A stretch of DNA of 59,891 bases, taken from positions 5,237-65,127 of the forward strand of contig JAFLVH010000003.1 of the NCBI GenBank assembly GCA_022508365.1, written 5' to 3'. A program made the translations under genes and the position numbers. Within the stretch, counting starts at the first letter, position 1. Every line of letters begins with the position of its first letter. The DNA comes from Clostridiales bacterium (GTDB lineage Bacteria; Bacillota; Clostridia; Christensenellales; Pumilibacteraceae). The notes under the pieces were generated by a model. That model had not been told where the DNA came from. It made no database searches and saw nothing but the letters and a program-made list of their open reading frames with translations. Of this stretch, positions 17,124 to 26,395 are shown one piece after another.

Positions 17124-18422
17124 TTACTTACGTTTGTTACGCCTTATTGCGTCCAAAAACAGTTTAATCTTTTGCTCGTTGGGGTTATCCTGCGGAATAT
17201 AAAATCTATCTCCCTGCAGGCTTTTAGGCAGATACTGTTGTGTTATATATGCAGGCGAATCATGCGGGTAGATATATTCCGCGTCGCTGTCGTTCGGCGT
17301 TTTGTTATTCTTCAGATAATCGGGTACGACGTCGTCCGCGTGCTCTTTTACAGCCCTTTGCGCCGCAGCTTTTGCAAGATATACGGAATTGGATTTTGGC
17401 GCGGTGGTCACTTTGATTATAGCGTGCGCAAGCGAGAGATAGCCTTCCGGCACACCGATATGCTCGTATGCGGTAAGCGCGGACACAACCACGCTCAGCG
17501 CCGAGGAGTCCGCCATTCCCACGTCCTCGCTGGCGTGCGCCATCATTCTGCGGAACATCAAAAGCGGATCGCAACCTGCCTCGATAAGTCTAAACGCCCA
17601 GTACAGCGCCGCGTCCGGATCGCATCCGCGCAGGGACTTACAAAACGCGGATAGCATATCGTAATACATGCTGTCGTCAATAGAAAGCACGCGTTGCTGC
17701 GTAGATTCTCGCGCCACGTCTTTGTCTATAATTATCTTTCCGCCTTCCGATGGCGGAGTTGTTATGACTGCAAGTTCAAGTGCGTTATATGCGTTGCGCA
17801 GGTCCCCGTTTGCCGCCCAAGCAAAGTGACGGTATGCCTCGTCCTGCACTTCCAGACAGTACTCGCCCAATCCCGTAGGCGCTTCGACTGCGCGCTTCAA
17901 CCCGAGAATAATCTCCTCGTCGGTGAGCGGCTTAAGCTGAAACACGCGGCATCTCGACACTATGGCGCGTGTCATAGACACAAACGGATTTTCGGTAGTC
18001 GAACCTATAAATATAATACTGCCCGTCTCGATAGCCGAAAGCACGCAGTCCGACTGCGCCTTATTCCATCGGTGGCACTCATCCAAAAGAAGATATGTGC
18101 GCTTGCCGTATATGCGAAGCCGCTCCGTTGCCTCGTCAATTACCCGTTTTGCGTCGCCAACACCGGACGACACCGCATTAAGCTTTACAAATTCGCTCTT
18201 AGTGGAGGCGGCTATTATGCCGGCAAGCGTGGTTTTGCCCGTGCCGGGCGGACCGAAAAATATGCAGCTGCCAAGCCTGTCCGCCTGTATCGCGCGAAGA
18301 AGCAACGATCCACTGTGCAATAAGTGTGTTTGCCCGATAAATTCGCCAAGCGTCTTAGGGCGCATGCGCTCGGCAAGTGGCGCCGCTTTTTGTTTATTGT
18401 CAGACAAATCAAATAAATCCAT
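17124..18422 (-). CDS. rarA: RarA (MgsA) replication-associated AAA+ ATPase
   Basis: A 432-residue AAA+ protein that acts at stalled replication forks. Walker A FGPPGTGKTTLAG is near residue 60, Walker B LLLDECHRW, sensor 1 GSTTENPF. The C-terminal tetramerisation half (MMAHASEDVGMADSSAL, NSVYLAKAAAQRAV) is complete. The ATG follows the promoter directly: TATAAT, six bases, ATG, with no Shine-Dalgarno, so the mRNA is predicted to be leaderless. It is transcribed alone. Confidence 0.96.
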   Translation of the reverse strand: MDLFDLSDNKQKAAPLAERMRPKTLGEFIGQTHLLHSGSLLLRAIQADRLGSCIFFGPPGTGKTTLAGIIAASTKSEFVKLNAVSSGVGDAKRVIDEATERLRIYGKRTYLLLDECHRWNKAQSDCVLSAIETGSIIFIGSTTENPFVSMTRAIVSRCRVFQLKPLTDEEIILGLKRAVEAPTGLGEYCLEVQDEAYRHFAWAANGDLRNAYNALELAVITTPPSEGGKIIIDKDVARESTQQRVLSIDDSMYYDMLSAFCKSLRGCDPDAALYWAFRLIEAGCDPLLMFRRMMAHASEDVGMADSSALSVVVSALTAYEHIGVPEGYLSLAHAIIKVTTAPKSNSVYLAKAAAQRAVKEHADDVVPDYLKNNKTPNDSDAEYIYPHDSPAYITQQYLPKSLQGDRFYIPQDNPNEQKIKLFLDAIRRNKRK

Positions 18423-18428
18423 AAAAAC

Positions 18429-18457
18429 ATTATATCATGCGCACCGCATATAATCAA
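18429..18457 (-). promoter_or_regulatory. Promoter of rarA, predicted leaderless
   Basis: Minus-strand TTGATT (18457-18452), exactly 17 bp, TATAAT (18434-18429), TGA extended -10. The A of the ATG (18422) is the seventh base after the -10, the expected +1. The spacer contains the inverted repeat ATGCG-CAC-CGCAT (18437-18449, plus-strand reading), a possible operator. Confidence 0.82.
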
Positions 18458-18470
18458 GTATTTTATGCTT

Positions 18471-21400
18471 TTACATACTGCCGTCACGATAGAAAACAAT
18501 ATCGTCATTGATATTGCGTATATTCACACTGCCCACCGGATATACAATTCTTTTTATGCGCATCTTCCAACTGCCGACATAAGCGGTATCTTCAACGGTT
18601 ACATGCACGTCCTTGCTTTTTCCGTAAATATCAAAAGCAATTTTGGGCGTATTTAGCGCGGTGTGCGGATTGATTTTCAGCGTTTTTCCTCTGAATTTAA
18701 CGCCAAAAAGCTTTTCCGTAACGGTAACAAAGTACACGGCGGCAGCCACGCCGTCGCAAAAATAATCGAAGTCCCCGTTTGTCCGCTTTCCGTAATGGAG
18801 TACCCTTTCAATTGGATTGTTGAATTTGATAATGTTATAAGCCTTTTCGTTTAAACCGAGATCAAACAAAAGCTCGGCGCACATAAACGCGTCGGCTATA
18901 GAAGAGAAAGAGAAAAAAGTATTAGCAGTCAATCGCCCGACTTGCGCCGAATACTTATTGACCACGTCGGCAAGGCGTTGTTTATATAAGCCTGCAAAGT
19001 CATTTTTTCTTATCTTATCTTCAAAAAATCTCAGTACATATAAAAGACTTTTATATTGTCGTAAATTTTGTACGATGTTTGTTTTATTCGGCAACGGGTG
19101 TGAAAGAAGATACCCGACAGCACGTACAAGATGATTATAAACAGTGTCCTTTATTGCTTTTCCGCGAGCGTAATTGAACGGCAAATAATCAGCAAAAATT
19201 CTGTCGTCCCCTGTAAAACGGACATATTCTATTATGCTGTGAACAGCCTGCAAACAGTCGGAATAATCAGTGCCGATCTGCCCGTCCTGCTTTTGCGCGC
19301 CGATAATTTCGTAAATCCGTTTTTTAACCGCCGACGGAACGACATACTTTGCCGCGTCCCAAAGAAAACACTCGTCATAAAGCTTCATTGCTTTACGCGA
19401 AGCAAACGCACTGTAAGCGCGGTACAACGCTTGTCTATAAGATATATTCAAAATGTTATCGTCCGTTTTGGGCATTATTCGTCCCAATCTACCGAAAAAG
19501 CTTTTAACGCCGCAAAATATATCGTCTACTGCGCTTAGATTATTTATTTGCGACACACGATCCTCGCACCCAAGGCAAAACACAACTCTTGCCGTCTCGT
19601 TTGACTCAACCGTCTTACACACCGATGCAGTTGGTGCGGGAGTGCAGCCTCCTGTGCGAAATCCGCTTGCTCTGTCTATTTTGCCGTATACAAAGTAACC
19701 TTCCCGATAAGGTGTATACTCCGCTTGCTCATTCAGCGCACGCAATAGCAATCGAGATTTCCTTTTTTCGGCAACTACGCCGTTTTCGGTAATTTGAGTT
19801 TCCGCGTTGCTGAAAAGAGCGGAAAACATAATATCAAACCTTCTCTTTATATCGGTTGTATTATGCAGTGCAACCTCTATAAAAATGGCTTGATTGTTTT
19901 TTGACGCAAAGCACCGCTGTATGCAAACAGCACCGTTGTACGCGCAAGTGTATTCTGTATAACCGTGATAATGATCTGCTCTGTTTATTCCGTTTCCGAT
20001 CGGTTTAACCGTAGGCGACCATAACACACCGTCCTCGCCCACCGCGACAAACGCACGCGGAAAAAAAGTTCTGTCTTGCGGCGCTGTCTCGCATTCGCCA
20101 ATTGATATAGTTTGTATTCCGTATTGGTTTAACGTCATATAATCAAGCGTATTATTTATAGAATTAGGCGCATCGTTTTCGACGGATATACAATCTTCGG
20201 TTACTCCGCCAAACGGCAAAGAACATACATATTTTTTTTCAGGCAAAGCAGGCGGCACAAATCTCGGGCGTTTTGTCTCTTTTCGGCAAGCGCTTTGTGT
20301 GCGCTGCGTATCCGGCAATTTTCCCGTTTTGTCAAGCTCGCAAAAAACCGTCGCGCCCTCGGACGCTCGAAAAAAATACAACGGGTCGGATATATATTCT
20401 ATCATATTTTCCGCTTGTACTCTTGACGCATATACAACAGTCATGTACGTTGTCACTTTGGAAAACCGCGCGAGATGGAGCGTTTTTTTGCCGATAAGCG
20501 CGGGCTCCGTATCACCGTGCGACAATGCCCCTGTTTTACAATAGCAATCCAAATCCCCTCCGTATTGCCCACCAAACAGCGACAGCGCAAAAGGATTATC
20601 GCATAAAGCAATTGCACCACCGCGAATGTCTTCCGTATGGCATGTCTCTTTCGGAAAATTGCGCACAACGGCGCCCGTCAAATTTACCGACCTATCTTCG
20701 TCGCTCCGATTGATAACGGAAAGTCTAATCAATACAGTAGGCGTGCAGTCAATAGGAACAATAATCTCGGCACAAAGCTCCACTCCGTCCGTACATACTC
20801 GGTATGTCGCGCGGTGACGTTCGATTACTCCGTCACACTGCGATAGGCTTGTCTCTGTTCCGTCAGATTGTATTCCGATATATAGGCTATCGATAGTCGA
20901 ATTACATTTAATCTTTATTTCGCCGCGGTTGTCGCACATAAGCTTTATATCCGCGCCGTGTATTGCGCTTTCTAAATACTGCGGCTCGCTGCCGAAATAT
21001 GCCGTTTCGCTAAGCAATAACCTGTTTCTAACGTTAATATCCCGCTTTTTACGGTAAAACATTTTTCGCATTATTTTTTCTGTAGTAAAAAACAATGCGC
21101 CGCTTGCAGGTGAAAACAAGAGCACGGGAACGCGCATAACCCCGTATGTGATTACGGCAGCAACGGAAAAAAGCGCCACGTACTTTGGCGTGGCGAAAAT
21201 GCAGGTAAACACCGCATACAGTGCAATCAACGAAGGAAATACAATATTAAAAACTTTTGCGTAACGTTTGCCCTGTTCGTGGCGCGCTTCAACATATATG
21301 TCGCTGCTGCAACTATCTATTACTTCAATCGACCGCAAAACGGAATTAACCGCCAAATACACTTGCGAAAGCAATCTACGGCGACGCATGTCAGCAGACG

Positions 21401-22118
21401 CTATATCCACATCGTTATATTCAAAAAGTCTGTCTATCGCATTTTTCTCACCGTCTGTGCAACCATGCTTCAAACCGCAGACATAATCGTCAGAAAAAAG
21501 ATAGTCCAAATCCACTATGCCGTTTTTCCCGTCATTAGCGCCCTTATCGAATATATCGGCACGCGACACCGCGTCCAAGGCGGCGCCGCACAAATACCCT
21601 ATCAAACACAGCTTTAACATTCCGCACAAAATTTTACGTTCCGGCACGGAAAGCTTTGCATTTTCTTCAAACGCCGATATTGCAGAAAGCAGCATATCAC
21701 TTGTAAGCTCTAATCCGCTGTTTTTTACCAGTTCGTCGCAAAACAAAAAAATACGCGGATACTTTCCCACATGTCCGCAGTAAAAAGAATTGCGCGCCGC
21801 CTTTTTAGCGTCAGTAAACGCGCGAAGCAACACGTCACTCCCGTTGTATACCGAGTATTGCCAGTCATCGGCAAATTCCGTACACACACGACGCTTACAT
21901 ACGTCTATGATTTTGCGTAACTTGATATTGCCGATGCCAACGCCCAATCCATGCTCGGTGACAGCGCACCGTTTACCGAGCGCATGGATCTTGCGTAAAA
22001 GTGCATTTTGCGTAATGCGCTCAAAGCGATTATACTTAGGCACAGCGGCAGGCGCGGCAAATCGGACCAAAAGCACAACCGCCGCAAATATAGAAAATAT
22101 TATAAATGCCGTACGCAT
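18471..22118 (-). CDS. Large membrane-anchored GH94-like protein, probably inactive
   Basis: A 1215-residue protein. An N-terminal helix (about 4-24) is followed by a cytosolic helical region and two more membrane helices (about 290-345). Then come two beta-sandwich domains (about 375-600 and 640-850) and an (alpha/alpha)6-like domain (about 870-1140). Domain order resembles the C-terminal half of cyclic beta-1,2-glucan synthase (WSPTVKPI, FLWDAAKYVV). The GH94 general-acid segment, normally a DWND motif after LPLI, reads HPLPNKTNIVQNLRQ with no Asp, and the late TGSAGW loop reads CDGVAAAVY. I infer a non-catalytic or changed protein. No GT84 domain or ribosome site is seen. Confidence 0.65.
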   Translation of the reverse strand: MRTAFIIFSIFAAVVLLVRFAAPAAVPKYNRFERITQNALLRKIHALGKRCAVTEHGLGVGIGNIKLRKIIDVCKRRVCTEFADDWQYSVYNGSDVLLRAFTDAKKAARNSFYCGHVGKYPRIFLFCDELVKNSGLELTSDMLLSAISAFEENAKLSVPERKILCGMLKLCLIGYLCGAALDAVSRADIFDKGANDGKNGIVDLDYLFSDDYVCGLKHGCTDGEKNAIDRLFEYNDVDIASADMRRRRLLSQVYLAVNSVLRSIEVIDSCSSDIYVEARHEQGKRYAKVFNIVFPSLIALYAVFTCIFATPKYVALFSVAAVITYGVMRVPVLLFSPASGALFFTTEKIMRKMFYRKKRDINVRNRLLLSETAYFGSEPQYLESAIHGADIKLMCDNRGEIKIKCNSTIDSLYIGIQSDGTETSLSQCDGVIERHRATYRVCTDGVELCAEIIVPIDCTPTVLIRLSVINRSDEDRSVNLTGAVVRNFPKETCHTEDIRGGAIALCDNPFALSLFGGQYGGDLDCYCKTGALSHGDTEPALIGKKTLHLARFSKVTTYMTVVYASRVQAENMIEYISDPLYFFRASEGATVFCELDKTGKLPDTQRTQSACRKETKRPRFVPPALPEKKYVCSLPFGGVTEDCISVENDAPNSINNTLDYMTLNQYGIQTISIGECETAPQDRTFFPRAFVAVGEDGVLWSPTVKPIGNGINRADHYHGYTEYTCAYNGAVCIQRCFASKNNQAIFIEVALHNTTDIKRRFDIMFSALFSNAETQITENGVVAEKRKSRLLLRALNEQAEYTPYREGYFVYGKIDRASGFRTGGCTPAPTASVCKTVESNETARVVFCLGCEDRVSQINNLSAVDDIFCGVKSFFGRLGRIMPKTDDNILNISYRQALYRAYSAFASRKAMKLYDECFLWDAAKYVVPSAVKKRIYEIIGAQKQDGQIGTDYSDCLQAVHSIIEYVRFTGDDRIFADYLPFNYARGKAIKDTVYNHLVRAVGYLLSHPLPNKTNIVQNLRQYKSLLYVLRFFEDKIRKNDFAGLYKQRLADVVNKYSAQVGRLTANTFFSFSSIADAFMCAELLFDLGLNEKAYNIIKFNNPIERVLHYGKRTNGDFDYFCDGVAAAVYFVTVTEKLFGVKFRGKTLKINPHTALNTPKIAFDIYGKSKDVHVTVEDTAYVGSWKMRIKRIVYPVGSVNIRNINDDIVFYRDGSM

Positions 22119-22144
22119 GGAAAAAATTATTGACCGTACGTAAT

Positions 22145-22150
22145 ATTATA
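22145..22150 (-). promoter_or_regulatory. Possible -10 for the GH94-like gene
   Basis: Minus-strand TATAAT 26 bases before the ATG. No -35 at the right spacing. A TTGAC/GTCAA inverted repeat brackets it, which could be an operator. Weak call. Confidence 0.3.
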
Positions 22151-22180
22151 ATACCGCTGTCAATCACCTCTTTTTTGCAC

Positions 22181-22207
22181 AAAAAAAATCGGCGGAATCT
22201 CCGCCGA
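22181..22207 (-). terminator. Intrinsic terminator of rplS
   Basis: 8-bp GC-rich stem (22189-22196 with 22200-22207), 3-nt loop, followed on the minus strand by eight T. Strong. Confidence 0.92.
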
Positions 22208-22223
22208 CTTATTTAGCAGTAAA

Positions 22224-22565
22224 TTATTTTTCCTTAATCTTAGCGGCCTTGCCCGAAAGATTGCGAAGATAATAGAGCTTTGCTCTGCGAACGCGCCCGT
22301 GTTTGATTACAACAATGTCGGTAATGCGCGGAGAATGCAGCGGGAACGTACGCTCGATACCTACGCCAAAGGAAACGCGGCGCACGGTAAAGGACTCTCT
22401 GACAGAGCCGTTCTTTTTGGCAATAACAATCCCTTCAAACGCCTGAATACGCTCGCGGTTACCCTCTTTAACCTTGACGGAAACGCGCACGGTGTCGCCT
22501 ACGTTAAACTGCGGAACGTTTTCCTTCATATACTCTTTTTCGATCTCGGCTATGATGTTGCTCAT
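22224..22565 (-). CDS. rplS: Ribosomal protein bL19
   Basis: A 113-residue bL19 that sits at the subunit interface of the 50S ribosome. Typical motifs: [51 protein letters not shown]. In Bacillus this gene lies behind trmD; here it is alone, about 25 kb away from trmD, with its own promoter, a leader with a possible attenuator hairpin, and a strong terminator. An AGGAGG ribosome site precedes the ATG. Confidence 0.97.
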   Translation of the reverse strand: MSNIIAEIEKEYMKENVPQFNVGDTVRVSVKVKEGNRERIQAFEGIVIAKKNGSVRESFTVRRVSFGVGIERTFPLHSPRITDIVVIKHGRVRRAKLYYLRNLSGKAAKIKEK

Positions 22566-22585
22566 AGTGTACCTCCTATGTCGTT

Positions 22586-22624
22586 AAAAAACTCCGCACA
22601 ACTAAAAAACGCGTTTTGCGAAGT
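22586..22624 (-). promoter_or_regulatory. rplS leader hairpin, possible attenuator
   Basis: In the untranslated leader, ACTTCGCA (22624-22617) pairs with TGCGGAGT (22598-22591), 8 bp with one G-U. A T run follows on the minus strand (22591-22586), just before the ribosome site. This has the form of a weak intrinsic terminator. Leader-based control of L19 is known in Bacillota; I did not match the known consensus structure. Confidence 0.45.
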
Positions 22625-22645
22625 GACATTTAATATTGCTTATAA

Positions 22646-22674
22646 ATTATAACATACCTCTATGATATAATCAA
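22646..22674 (-). promoter_or_regulatory. Promoter of rplS
   Basis: Minus-strand TTGATT (22674-22669), 17 bp, TATAAT (22651-22646) with TGT extended -10. Leader about 74 nt. Confidence 0.82.
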
Positions 22675-22715
22675 GCGAATTTAACACATTTTTACGGAAT
22701 TTTTTATAAAATTTG

Positions 22716-23765
22716 TTAAGACTTTTTGTTGCGTTTCGCCTTTTCCTCTACTGTGCGGTTCTTAAGCTGTCCGCATGCTCCGGCTACGTCAGAGCCCATA
22801 GACCGCCTGACAGACGCCGAAACGCCGGCAGAGTTAAGCATATCGCAAAAGGCATAGGCGCGTTTTTTTGTAGGCGGCATATAGCTGCAATTGTCGGTAG
22901 GATTTAGAGGAATCAAATTCACATGACAGCACAATCCCTTCAGCAGATTTTTTATATCCGCAACATCGGCCTTGGTGTCGTTAAAGCCGTCTATAAGAAT
23001 GTATTCCAGTATCACCCTGCGCCCGGTTTTGTCAAAGTATGTCTTTAGCGCGTCCACAAGTTCGTCTACGCTATACTTTTCCGCCACTTTCATTATGGTT
23101 TTTCGTTTGGCGTCTGTCGCCGCATGGAGAGAAAGCGACAGAGTGCATGATATCCCATCATCGGGTAACTGCACGATCTTGTCCGGAAGTCCGCAGGTGG
23201 ACACAGATATAGACCGCATGCCGATATTCAGTCCGTCCGCCGAGTTGACAAGCTTAATAAACTTGACGGTGTTGTCGTAGTTTGCAAGCGGCTCCCCACT
23301 GCCCATCATCACTATTTTATTGACGCCGCCGTTATCCCTTTTTTCTCGCGCAATGTGCAGCACTTGCGAAAGAATCTCGCCTGCCGAAAGGTTGCGCACC
23401 AATCCGTGCTTGCCCGATGCGCAAAATACACAGCCCATGCCGCAGCCGACTTGGGCCGAGACGCACACGCTGTTTCCGTAATCATGCGGAAGGTAAACAG
23501 ACTCTATCAAATCCTCGTTTAAGGTTTTGAATAAGTATCTTACCGCGCCGTCTGACGAAGTGACGCGCGTTACCTCGGTAAGCGGCCTATCGGAATATTC
23601 TTCCTTTAGCTGTGCAATAAAGCTTTTCGGCAGGTCTGTGTACTCGTCAAAGCTGTCATACGCAGCAATATGGCGCATTATCTGCTTTGCTCGGTACTTT
23701 GGCTGACCGTATTTTTCGGAAGTAGCAACAAGCTCCTCGATATTCAAATCGCAAAGAGGTCTCAC
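22716..23765 (-). CDS. rlmN: 23S rRNA/tRNA adenine C2-methyltransferase RlmN
   Basis: A radical SAM methyltransferase of 349 residues that modifies A2503 of 23S rRNA and A37 of some tRNAs. The cluster motif is CGMGCVFCASG; the C-terminal methyl-carrying cysteine is in VAGACGQL. The start is GTG, overlapping the rsmB stop (GTGA). It is the last gene of the yicC-to-rlmN operon; I see no hairpin terminator after it. The Bacillus order usually continues with prpC-prkC, absent here. Confidence 0.95.
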   Translation of the reverse strand: MRPLCDLNIEELVATSEKYGQPKYRAKQIMRHIAAYDSFDEYTDLPKSFIAQLKEEYSDRPLTEVTRVTSSDGAVRYLFKTLNEDLIESVYLPHDYGNSVCVSAQVGCGMGCVFCASGKHGLVRNLSAGEILSQVLHIAREKRDNGGVNKIVMMGSGEPLANYDNTVKFIKLVNSADGLNIGMRSISVSTCGLPDKIVQLPDDGISCTLSLSLHAATDAKRKTIMKVAEKYSVDELVDALKTYFDKTGRRVILEYILIDGFNDTKADVADIKNLLKGLCCHVNLIPLNPTDNCSYMPPTKKRAYAFCDMLNSAGVSASVRRSMGSDVAGACGQLKNRTVEEKAKRNKKS

Positions 23766-25024
23766 TTTATACCTCGCAAAAACCGCGCGATATAAAATCC
23801 GTCGCAGTTATCGGTATCGGGCAAAAGCTTTGTGCTATCAATCATCTTGTAATTATCATGCTCGGCTAAAAAGCGCGTGGCTATTTGTTCGTTTTCCGCC
23901 TTTAATATAGAACAAGTGGAATAGCACAGCACGCCACCCGGACGGCAATATTCCGCCGCAGCATTCAATATTTTTGTTTGAAGCTCTGCAAGCTCTGCAA
24001 TATCATCCGCCTTACGGTTTAAAAGAATATCCGGCTTTGTCTTTAGCGTGCCTGTGCCGCTGCACGGACAATCGGCTATGACAATATCAAACTTGTTAAC
24101 AAAATCGTTGTTGAGCTGCGTGGCGTCGTTGAGCGCGACAGATATCTTTGCGCCCAGCTTTTTTGCGTAGCCGCGCATCAAATCCAGCTTGTGCGGATAT
24201 ATATCGCAAGCGGTTATATTAAAGTCTCCGAGCTCGCTCAAATATACTGACTTTCCGCCCGGCGCGGCGCAAAGATCAAGGACGTCGCCGTGGCTTATGC
24301 TATTTATGTACGCGTTCACCGCGCGAATGGACGACATTGACTGAACGGCATAGGTGCCCGCCTCCAATCTATCCAGTGCGGCACGGTCAACATAGCAACC
24401 GTATTCGGTAAACTGACCTTCCCCCACCGCCGATCTGAATTCGGCATCTGTAATCCGTTTTAAGACCGGGCGAATGTGCGTCCTTTGCGGCAAAACAGCG
24501 CCAAGTATAGCCGCGGCTTTTACCTCGCCGTAATCGGCAATCACCTGCCGACAAAGCCATTCGGGCGTGTTGTAGGTATAAGAAAATTTTTCGAGCTCGC
24601 TTTTGAATTTGGGTGTGTACCCTATTGATTTTTTAAGCACGGCGTTGATAAACCCACTGCACGCGCCGACAGCCTTGGCTAAATCCACTCCGCGGTTGAC
24701 TGCGGCATAGGACGGCATATCGGCATAGTTGCAGTAGTACATGCCGATTTTAAGTACGACCGTACTGTTTTTGTCCGGGCGTTTTTCGCACAGCTCTGAA
24801 ATAAGCTTTTCCAATCTAACATTGTTGTCCAACACTCCGTAAAATGCGCTGGTTACAAATGGATGCTGACGAGTGTTTTTAAAGCCTTTAAGCGCGCGCG
24901 TAATGGCAGGCGCACAATAGGATCCTTCCACAAACACCATTCTAAGCGCGTTGTAAAGAGCGCGGTCGGCAGACAGCCCGTTATCGTTGGTATTTTTGTT
25001 GATGTTTTTACGGTTGGTTTGCAC
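23762..25024 (-). CDS. rsmB: 16S rRNA m5C967 methyltransferase RsmB
   Basis: A 420-residue enzyme. An N-terminal NusB-like RNA-binding domain (about 20-150) is followed by a SAM methyltransferase domain with LDLCAAPGGKS, the catalytic cysteine region ADCPCSGTGTL, and CYSTCSI. Start is GTG 25024, with GGAG six bases upstream, inside the end of fmt (17-base overlap). It overlaps rlmN by four bases. All catalytic motifs are complete. Confidence 0.95.
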   Translation of the reverse strand: MQTNRKNINKNTNDNGLSADRALYNALRMVFVEGSYCAPAITRALKGFKNTRQHPFVTSAFYGVLDNNVRLEKLISELCEKRPDKNSTVVLKIGMYYCNYADMPSYAAVNRGVDLAKAVGACSGFINAVLKKSIGYTPKFKSELEKFSYTYNTPEWLCRQVIADYGEVKAAAILGAVLPQRTHIRPVLKRITDAEFRSAVGEGQFTEYGCYVDRAALDRLEAGTYAVQSMSSIRAVNAYINSISHGDVLDLCAAPGGKSVYLSELGDFNITACDIYPHKLDLMRGYAKKLGAKISVALNDATQLNNDFVNKFDIVIADCPCSGTGTLKTKPDILLNRKADDIAELAELQTKILNAAAEYCRPGGVLCYSTCSILKAENEQIATRFLAEHDNYKMIDSTKLLPDTDNCDGFYIARFLRGIK

Positions 25025-25925
25025 AAACTACTCCGTCCCTGATTTTTTTTCCGCGCAAAAAATCGGCTATTGGCATGGCGCGCTTTGACGGCGCCTGAAT
25101 AACCTCTACACTGATAGCGCCGTCGCCGCACACAATATTCATTTTGTCCTTTCCGCATATAACCTGGCCGATTGTACCGATGACGCCGCTGCAGACCGTT
25201 GCACGGTAAATCTTGTACTGCTCCCCATCAATAAAAGTTTTTGCGCAGGGATTAGGCGACAGTGCGCGAATTTTATTAACTACGCTGTTACAGTCCGCGT
25301 AAAAGTCGATTATCTGCTCGGACTTGGAAATGGTTTTGCAGTGCGTGGCTATATTGTCGTCCTGTTTAACAGGCTTAATGGCGTCAAAATTATCCAGCGT
25401 TTTTACAAGAAGCTCCGCACCCAGCACGGCAAGCCTGCATGTAAGCTCACCGGCCGTTTCATCTGCGCCTATTTCGGTCGTGACAGTGCTTAAAATATCG
25501 CCCGTATCAAGCCCTAACTCCGTGCGCATAATCGTAACGCCGGTGACGCGCTCGCCCGATAAAATAGCCGACTGAATGGGCGATGCGCCGCGGTACTTTG
25601 GAAGCAACGACGCATGCACGTTGATTACGCCGTGCTTAAATGCGTGTAGCACCGCGTTATCGAGTATCTGCCCGTACGCCGCAGTCACGGCGATATCTGC
25701 GCCGAATTGCTTAAGTGCATCCGCTTCGGCGCGAATTTTAACAGGCTGAAATATCGGTAAGTCCTTGCTTAGCGCCAGCTGCTTTACCGCCGAATATTCT
25801 GTTTTTCCGTGCTTTAGCGCGCGGTCTGGCTGTGTGACTACGCCCACCACGGTATGCTGCGAGTTTAGCAACGCATTAAGCGATACTGCGGCAAATTCGG
25901 GCGTCCCCATAAATAATACTTTCAT
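25008..25925 (-). CDS. fmt: Methionyl-tRNA formyltransferase
   Basis: A 305-residue enzyme that formylates initiator Met-tRNA using 10-formyl-THF. The catalytic core is present: NVHASLLPKYRGASPIQ, and LGLDTGDIL with the conserved Asp. The C-terminal OB-like domain (about 205-300) binds tRNA. It is two bases after def in the same operon, the usual pairing of formylation and deformylation. An AAGAAG ribosome site precedes the ATG. Confidence 0.96.
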   Translation of the reverse strand: MKVLFMGTPEFAAVSLNALLNSQHTVVGVVTQPDRALKHGKTEYSAVKQLALSKDLPIFQPVKIRAEADALKQFGADIAVTAAYGQILDNAVLHAFKHGVINVHASLLPKYRGASPIQSAILSGERVTGVTIMRTELGLDTGDILSTVTTEIGADETAGELTCRLAVLGAELLVKTLDNFDAIKPVKQDDNIATHCKTISKSEQIIDFYADCNSVVNKIRALSPNPCAKTFIDGEQYKIYRATVCSGVIGTIGQVICGKDKMNIVCGDGAISVEVIQAPSKRAMPIADFLRGKKIRDGVVCANQP

Positions 25926-25927
25926 AA

Positions 25928-26383
25928 CTATCTTCTTTTGGAAATAGATTTATCGGTAAATAAAATACCGTCAAGGTGGTCAATCTCGTGGCAGTAGCAG
26001 GACGCTTCAAATCCGTTTGCGACAAGCTTGATAGGATTGCCGTGGCGGTCGAACGCATTTACAACCACGTGGCGAGGCCGCTCAACCTTTTCCGAAACAT
26101 TGGGAATGGATAGGCACCCCTCCGCCGCGACGCGTTTTCCCTTGGCTTGAACGATTGTGGGATTTACCGCCTCTATAATAGTCCTGCCGCCGTCAAATGT
26201 GGCAACAAATATGCGCTTAAGCACGCCTATTTGCGGTGCGGCAAGGCCCGCGCCGTCCGCGTAGATCAGCGTGTCTATCATGTCGTCCATAAGCTGCGAC
26301 AGCTTGTCGTCAAACTCCGTCACAGGTTTGCTTACCTGCCTGAGCGTGTCGTCGCCTACTTGATAAATTTTTCGTCTTGCCAT
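25928..26383 (-). CDS. def: Peptide deformylase
   Basis: A 151-residue metalloenzyme that removes the formyl group from new proteins. All three motifs are present: GAGLAAPQIGV, EGCLSIP, and HEIDHLDG with the HExxH metal site. Short spacing between motifs suggests the type 1 class. It has an AAGGAGG ribosome site and sits between priA and fmt. Confidence 0.96.
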   Translation of the reverse strand: MARRKIYQVGDDTLRQVSKPVTEFDDKLSQLMDDMIDTLIYADGAGLAAPQIGVLKRIFVATFDGGRTIIEAVNPTIVQAKGKRVAAEGCLSIPNVSEKVERPRHVVVNAFDRHGNPIKLVANGFEASCYCHEIDHLDGILFTDKSISKRR

Positions 26384-26395
26384 GATTCCTCCTTA

